NCBI GenBank assembly: GCA_024695315.1
Contig: JAILIJ010000339.1
Coordinates: 1 to 9,913 of the forward strand
Reading direction: 5' to 3'
Origin: Bacteroidaceae bacterium
GTDB lineage: Bacteria; Bacteroidota; Bacteroidia; Bacteroidales; Bacteroidaceae
DNA length: 9,913 bases
Below the pieces are notes generated by a model. The model did not search any database, was not told the DNA's origin, and saw only the letters and a list, made by a program, of their open reading frames with translations. Positions 7,149 to 9,913 of the stretch are shown piece by piece (position 1 is the first letter of the stretch; every line of letters starts with the position of its first letter). The position numbers were made by a program, and so were the translations under genes.

Positions 7149-8465
7149 ATGAAAAAAATATATAATTCAATACTTGCACTTTTGATGATCCTATCATTAG
7201 CGTCATGTTCATTTGAAGTGGACGATGTTTTTGACAAATCATCTGCAGAGCGTATATCTGAAACAATCGATAATGATTATGCTCTATTGCAGTCAGCACC
7301 TAATGGATGGCTCGTACAGTATTATGCCGACACTCAGTATGGTGGTCATAATATGATATGGAAATTCAATAATGACAGCTCTGTGACTGCTATTAGTGAT
7401 CTTTATTATACAGTAGCAACTTCTGTAACTTCACATTTCAAATTGGAACAGAGCCAGGGTGTTATTTTATCTTTCGATACATATAATCCTGTCATTCACT
7501 TCTATTCTGACCCTATTAATCCGCTTGAAGTAGGTGATGCTGGTGAAGGTATGCTTGGTGATTTCGAATTTCGTATTCTTTCTTCATCAAGTGATAGCAT
7601 TGTGATGAAAGGTAAGAAGCATGGTTCTCGTATCGTCATGACTCCGCTCAAGTCTGAAGTTACATGGAAGAATTACCTTAGCGGTCTTGATTCTATGTAC
7701 ACAAAGATGTATAAGGCTAACTACCTTATTATCGTTGGTAATGACACTGTAAACGCTATGCATGATATTCAGTCAAATCTCATTTCATACACAGATCCTA
7801 CAAACGGAATTCAAGTAGAGGTTCCTTATTGTGTTACAGAGACAGGATGGAAGTTATATAAAGAGTATACTCTCTTAGATCAGAAATTTAGCGGTTTCAC
7901 TTACTCAGAAGATAAGAAGTGGGTAGCTACTGATAACCCAAATATTCGCATAGAACCATATACTCTTCCACTTTCACAACAGCTTATTTCTTCTACATGG
8001 TATCTAAGCTATAGCAATGCAGGTTCATTGGGTCAGGCTACATTTGACTTAGTAAAAAAAGGTATGGATTTCCTTGAAGAGTCTATCACATCTATTTCAT
8101 TGGGTTCTATCATATATGATAATGTGTCATTTTATGGTGTAACATTTGTAAGTAGTGGATATTATGGAACTTATGGTCTTAATGCCGAGATTATCGATAA
8201 TGACCATATTGCATTTACCGCTAATGGTGTTGACGGAAAGAATGCAACATGGTATGCAACATATAATTATAAATATATGGCATTCTCATTTGGTCTTGGT
8301 GAGGATGAAAATTATGATCTTGTTCCATTAAAGAGAACATTCAAGCTCACTACTGATAATGTAGATGATCCATCATCTATCCAACTTGAAGAAGTAAATT
8401 CTACAAATAATGTGATTGTTCTTACTAAGACAGAACCTAAGGGAAAGGCTTTCTTTGATAGATAA
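7149..8465 (+). CDS. DUF4302-family lipoprotein
   Basis: This 438-residue protein has a lipoprotein signal ending in LASC (Cys20), followed by SFEVDDVFD, again with acidic residues close to the lipidated cysteine as in surface-exposed lipoproteins. The N-terminal DKSSAERI (29-36) and LLQSAPNGWLVQYYAD (46-61), followed by GGHNMIWKFNNDSS, match the DUF4302 family signature as I know it. The rest is beta-rich with no visible catalytic motif, and the molecular function is unknown. DUF4302 proteins recur beside SusC, SusD and the HExxH lipoprotein, so a role as an accessory ligand-binding component is likely by context. The start is 12 nt after the preceding stop, with AGAAAAGG just upstream as a modest ribosome-binding site. 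It is last in the operon, with terminator hairpins directly behind. Confidence 0.88.
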   Translation: MKKIYNSILALLMILSLASCSFEVDDVFDKSSAERISETIDNDYALLQSAPNGWLVQYYADTQYGGHNMIWKFNNDSSVTAISDLYYTVATSVTSHFKLEQSQGVILSFDTYNPVIHFYSDPINPLEVGDAGEGMLGDFEFRILSSSSDSIVMKGKKHGSRIVMTPLKSEVTWKNYLSGLDSMYTKMYKANYLIIVGNDTVNAMHDIQSNLISYTDPTNGIQVEVPYCVTETGWKLYKEYTLLDQKFSGFTYSEDKKWVATDNPNIRIEPYTLPLSQQLISSTWYLSYSNAGSLGQATFDLVKKGMDFLEESITSISLGSIIYDNVSFYGVTFVSSGYYGTYGLNAEIIDNDHIAFTANGVDGKNATWYATYNYKYMAFSFGLGEDENYDLVPLKRTFKLTTDNVDDPSSIQLEEVNSTNNVIVLTKTEPKGKAFFDR

Positions 8466-8487
8466 TTCTACTTTGTAGGAATTTTTA
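8464..8487 (+). terminator. Small hairpin with T-run overlapping the end of the DUF4302 gene
   Basis: AATTCTAC (8464-8471) pairs with GTA-g-GAATT (8475-8483, one bulged G) across a three-T loop, and the 3' arm continues into a short T-run. It overlaps the TAA of the DUF4302 gene. It looks like a weaker first stop or an RNA 3'-end stabilising hairpin ahead of the main terminator at 8497. Confidence 0.45.
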
Positions 8488-8496
8488 GATAATTAT

Positions 8497-8540
8497 GGAG
8501 TGCAACCAATGTGTATTTGGTTGCACTCCTTTGTTTTATT
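8497..8540 (+). terminator. Main rho-independent terminator of the four-gene operon
   Basis: GGAGTGCAACCAA (8497-8509) pairs perfectly with TTGGTTGCACTCC (8517-8529), a 13-bp stem with a 7-nt loop. The 3' arm is followed by the T-rich tail TTGTTTTATT. It lies about 30 nt after the DUF4302 stop and marks the end of the SusC operon. Confidence 0.92.
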
Positions 8541-8621
8541 TACTCCTATTTTTTCTGAGTTTCAAAAATTGCAAAGTTAATCCTATTAGATTTTGTTACG
8601 GACATTCATTTTGTGCATTTC

Positions 8622-8709
8622 GTTTTTGCAGTGTTTGAGCAGTGTTTGAGCAGTGTTCGAACAGTGATTGAACGGTGCTCAAACACCGCTCAAACTATGA
8701 TTAAGCAAA
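8622..8709. repeat. Array A: eight degenerate 11-nt tandem repeats
   Basis: Eight consecutive 11-nt units run without gaps, with approximate consensus GNTYRARCAGT; for example GTTTGAGCAGT occurs twice in a row at 8633 and 8644. Late units carry the complementary form (GCTCAAACACC at 8677, GCTCAAACTAT at 8688). As a result 8633-8652 and 8676-8695 are 20-nt inverted arms with one mismatch (8641 against 8687). The 23-nt loop holds the palindrome GTTCGAAC (8655-8662). The array lies 80 nt beyond the operon terminator in gene-free DNA. Function is unknown. Confidence 0.85.
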
Positions 8710-8781
8710 CATGGTCTGTTAGCATTTTTCGTTGTAAGCCGTGATGGGACTTTTAATGTTGAATAATTCTTTCATTCGGCG

Positions 8782-8793
8782 CAAAATATTTTG
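8782..8793. repeat. 12-bp AT-rich palindrome CAAAATATTTTG
   Basis: A perfect 12-bp palindrome lies in the gene-free spacer between arrays A and B. It could be a small protein-binding site, but nothing nearby assigns it a role. A palindrome of this size in AT-rich DNA can arise by chance. Confidence 0.35.
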
Positions 8794-8837
8794 TAAAGTT
8801 CTGCAAGAATTGTTCTATTATTCAGGAGAATTTTTCC

Positions 8838-8917
8838 AAATCATTCAATGGTACAGTCGTACCATTCAATGGTATGGCTGTATCATTGAGTGATACGACC
8901 GTACCATTGAATGATTT
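8838..8917. repeat. Array B: four 21-nt units forming one near-perfect 80-nt inverted repeat
   Basis: Four units of 21 nt start at 8839, 8860, 8881 and 8902. Each is a 15-nt (quasi-)palindrome such as TACCATTCAATGGTA, and the units are separated by 6-nt spacers (CAGTCG, TGGCTG, CGACCG). The whole block is also one hairpin. Positions 8838-8854 pair perfectly with 8901-8917 (17 bp). The inner part continues to 8875/8880 with only two mismatches and three G-T wobbles, leaving a GGCT loop at 8876-8879. On the minus strand the period also gives a heptapeptide-like reading (PLNGTTV), which I do not call as a gene. Function is unknown; candidates are clustered operator sites, a cruciform or a structured RNA. 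Confidence 0.9.
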
Positions 8918-9073
8918 CAAGTATTGTTTCGCAATATGCATAGAATTGCCCAGTAGGAATAAAGAAATAATTCTGCTTCGATGAAAAAAATGTTCTATAT
9001 GAAGGTGTGCTAAAGAGACAAAGTTTTTAACGAACATAATATAAAAGAATAAACAAGACTTTTTCATTTTTTT

Positions 9074-9153
9074 GCTCAAACACCGCTCAAACAGTTACCG
9101 AACGTTTAATGAATGTTTAATGGACATTTAACAAGCATTTAATGACTGTTAAA
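9074..9153. repeat. Array C: seven degenerate 11-nt repeats, same family as array A
   Basis: The first two units are GCTCAAACACC (9074) and GCTCAAACAGT (9085). Later units drift to forms like TAATGAATGTT (9107) and TAATGGACATT (9118), but Y-R-A/G at positions 4-6 stays in the 11-nt phase. The 20-nt string TGCTCAAACACCGCTCAAAC at 9073-9092 is identical to 8676-8695 in array A, 397 bp away and in the same orientation. The array ends about 150 nt before the next promoter-like motif. The stretch 9154-9279 behind it shows nothing else I can support. Confidence 0.8.
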
Positions 9154-9279
9154 TATTGACTTCGGCTTTTTACATAATGCAATAGCTGTTTTGTACAGTT
9201 AGACCACTATTATTTTCAATTCGCATAACTATTGTTTGTTTTTATCTTCTTCTTTTCCCACTCTTTATCTATTTCCTAA

Positions 9280-9292
9280 TTCTAAATTAGAA
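9280..9292. promoter_or_regulatory. Operator-like dyad TTCTAAATTAGAA upstream of the last gene
   Basis: This perfect 13-bp odd palindrome ends 8 nt before the -7 motif at 9301-9308, so it overlaps where a -33 element would lie. The position suits a repressor or activator site for the pectinesterase-like gene. The site is AT-rich and no regulator is adjacent, so the role is inferred only. Confidence 0.3.
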
Positions 9293-9300
9293 AAAATATG

Positions 9301-9308
9301 TAACTTTG
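9301..9308 (+). promoter_or_regulatory. Bacteroidetes -7 promoter element for the last gene
   Basis: TAACTTTG matches TAnnTTTG exactly and lies 15 nt before the first possible ATG (9323). No convincing TTTG lies at -33. Transcription would begin near 9315, giving a very short leader to 9323 or 9332, or about 47 nt to an alternative GTG at 9362. Confidence 0.6.
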
Positions 9309-9322
9309 TCCAAAACAATATC

Positions 9323-9913
9323 ATGACACTTATGAAATTTCAATTTGATAATATTACTTGTGTGAAGAAAATAATCTTAGGTTTGGCGTTTTTTCTTGTG
9401 GCGATGATGGGACAGGCAGAGGAACATTTGTTAGTTGTGCGTCAACAAGGTAGAACGAATGTTAAACGTGGAGTCTTTGCTTCTGTCAATGAGGCATTGA
9501 GATATGCAGAACGATTTGCAGATGACTCTTTATGGACGGAGATTAGGATAGAGCCTGGGGTTTATTGGATAGATGACCCGGATGATAAGAGTGTGCGTAA
9601 ACCGGAACCAGGTGACAATACTCCTTATGGCTTGAAAGTCAGACTTAGTCGCACTCGTCTTGTCGGACAGAGCGATAACCCAGAGGATGTTGTGTTGGCT
9701 TGTAATCGTGGGCAAACGCATGGGGCTACAGGAAATTTCACTATGCTGCACATTACAGGTAATGATGTGGAGGTGGAGAATATTACGTTTGGAAATTATT
9801 GTAATGTAGACCTGGTTTATCCGCGTGACACGCGTCAAAACAGAGCGCGTCGTGCTGCTCCTATTGTTCAAGCACAGCTTGTCATTTGTAATGGAGATAG
9901 ATATAAGGCGCGT
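9323..9913 (+). CDS. Secreted pectinesterase-like right-handed beta-helix protein (3' end outside window)
   Basis: An open frame of 197 codons runs from ATG 9323 to the window end without a stop. Residues about 15-32 (KKIILGLAFFLVAMMGQA, then EE) form a signal peptide, so the protein is exported. The mature start is pectinesterase-like: VFASVNEALRYAE (51-63), IRIEPGVYWID (75-84), then RTRLVGQ (111-116), VEVENITFGN (149-158) and IVQAQLVICNGDRYKAR (181-197). These correspond to the family's IPxGxY, LxGxG, GxxxxNITFxN and QAxAL-xxGDR segments of a parallel beta-helix. The catalytic aspartates would lie beyond the window, so activity as a carbohydrate esterase is unproven and a lyase or non-catalytic beta-helix is possible. 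The start is uncertain: ATG 9323, ATG 9332 and GTG 9362 are in frame, and the GTG gives the most compact signal peptide. It has its own promoter-like motif, separate from the SusC operon. Confidence 0.72.
   Translation, partial: MTLMKFQFDNITCVKKIILGLAFFLVAMMGQAEEHLLVVRQQGRTNVKRGVFASVNEALRYAERFADDSLWTEIRIEPGVYWIDDPDDKSVRKPEPGDNTPYGLKVRLSRTRLVGQSDNPEDVVLACNRGQTHGATGNFTMLHITGNDVEVENITFGNYCNVDLVYPRDTRQNRARRAAPIVQAQLVICNGDRYKAR

Larger units (their letters stand above)
8541..9300. other. Gene-free spacer dominated by phased repeats
   Basis: No frame on either strand looks like a conserved protein across these 760 bases. The contents I can support are array A (8622-8709), a palindrome (8782-8793), array B (8838-8917), array C (9074-9153) and the dyad at 9280-9292. 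A minus-strand TAACTTTG (8572-8579) is a possible leftward promoter. The sections 8710-8781, 8794-8837, 8918-9073 and 9154-9279 show nothing recognisable beyond AT-rich sequence and a small hairpin (CTGT/ACAG near 9187-9200). Confidence 0.7.

Noticed and set aside
8822..9079. Minus-strand frame of 85 codons with a heptapeptide-like repeat (PLNGTTV, SLNDTAI)
   Set aside because: The repeat is simply array B read in frame, because 21 is a multiple of three, and the N-terminal part looks like random AT-rich translation. The DNA-level palindromes explain the conservation better. A small protein cannot be excluded without conservation data.
8622..9153. CRISPR array
   Set aside because: Units are only 11 or 21 nt, degenerate and gapless or separated by 6-nt spacers. 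There are no unique 30-40 nt spacers and no cas genes.
8622..9153. Insertion sequence or MITE
   Set aside because: There is no transposase and no paired terminal inverted repeats with target duplication bounding the region. The inverted repeats are internal to periodic arrays.
9530..9871. Minus-strand frame of 113 codons
   Set aside because: It lies wholly inside the pectinesterase-like gene, which has a signal peptide and family motifs in its own frame. The minus-strand translation has no recognisable domain.

Overview
The window looks like chromosomal DNA from a Prevotella-like member of the Bacteroidales. Four things support this: a SusC/SusD outer-membrane pair with two further lipoproteins, AT-rich gene starts with little Shine-Dalgarno signal, two matches to the Bacteroidetes -7 promoter motif TAnnTTTG, and long AT-rich spacers. 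The genus is inferred; the phylum is well supported. All convincing genes lie on the + strand.

Layout: (1) 1-285 is the 3' end of a zinc-ribbon-type membrane protein, closed by a strong terminator at 288-346. (2) 347-805 is an AT-rich spacer with a -7 motif at 531-538 and a predicted leader of about 260 nt containing several inverted repeats and a 12-codon lysine-rich mini-ORF. (3) 806-8465 is a tight four-gene operon with gaps of 12, 34 and 12 nt: SusC-type TonB-dependent receptor, SusD-type lipoprotein, HExxH zinc metallohydrolase lipoprotein, and DUF4302 lipoprotein. Terminator hairpins follow at 8464-8540. (4) 8541-9300 has no convincing gene but holds two arrays of a degenerate 11-nt repeat and, between them, a 21-nt-period array that folds into one near-perfect 80-nt hairpin. 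(5) From 9301 a new promoter-like motif precedes a secreted pectinesterase-like beta-helix protein that runs off the window end.

How the genes work together: SusD and SusC should capture an oligomeric ligand at the cell surface and import it with TonB energy. The zinc lipoprotein and the DUF4302 lipoprotein are recurrent partners of such pairs and probably process or bind the same ligand, perhaps a peptide or protein rather than a glycan. The substrate cannot be read from the sequence. No ECF sigma/anti-sigma pair, hybrid two-component regulator or SusR-like gene is present, and the SusC lacks an N-terminal STN signalling domain. Control therefore either acts in trans or works through the structured leader.

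The most unusual parts are the exact ten-residue tandem repeats inserted in the zinc hydrolase and the helically phased repeat arrays at 8622-9153.
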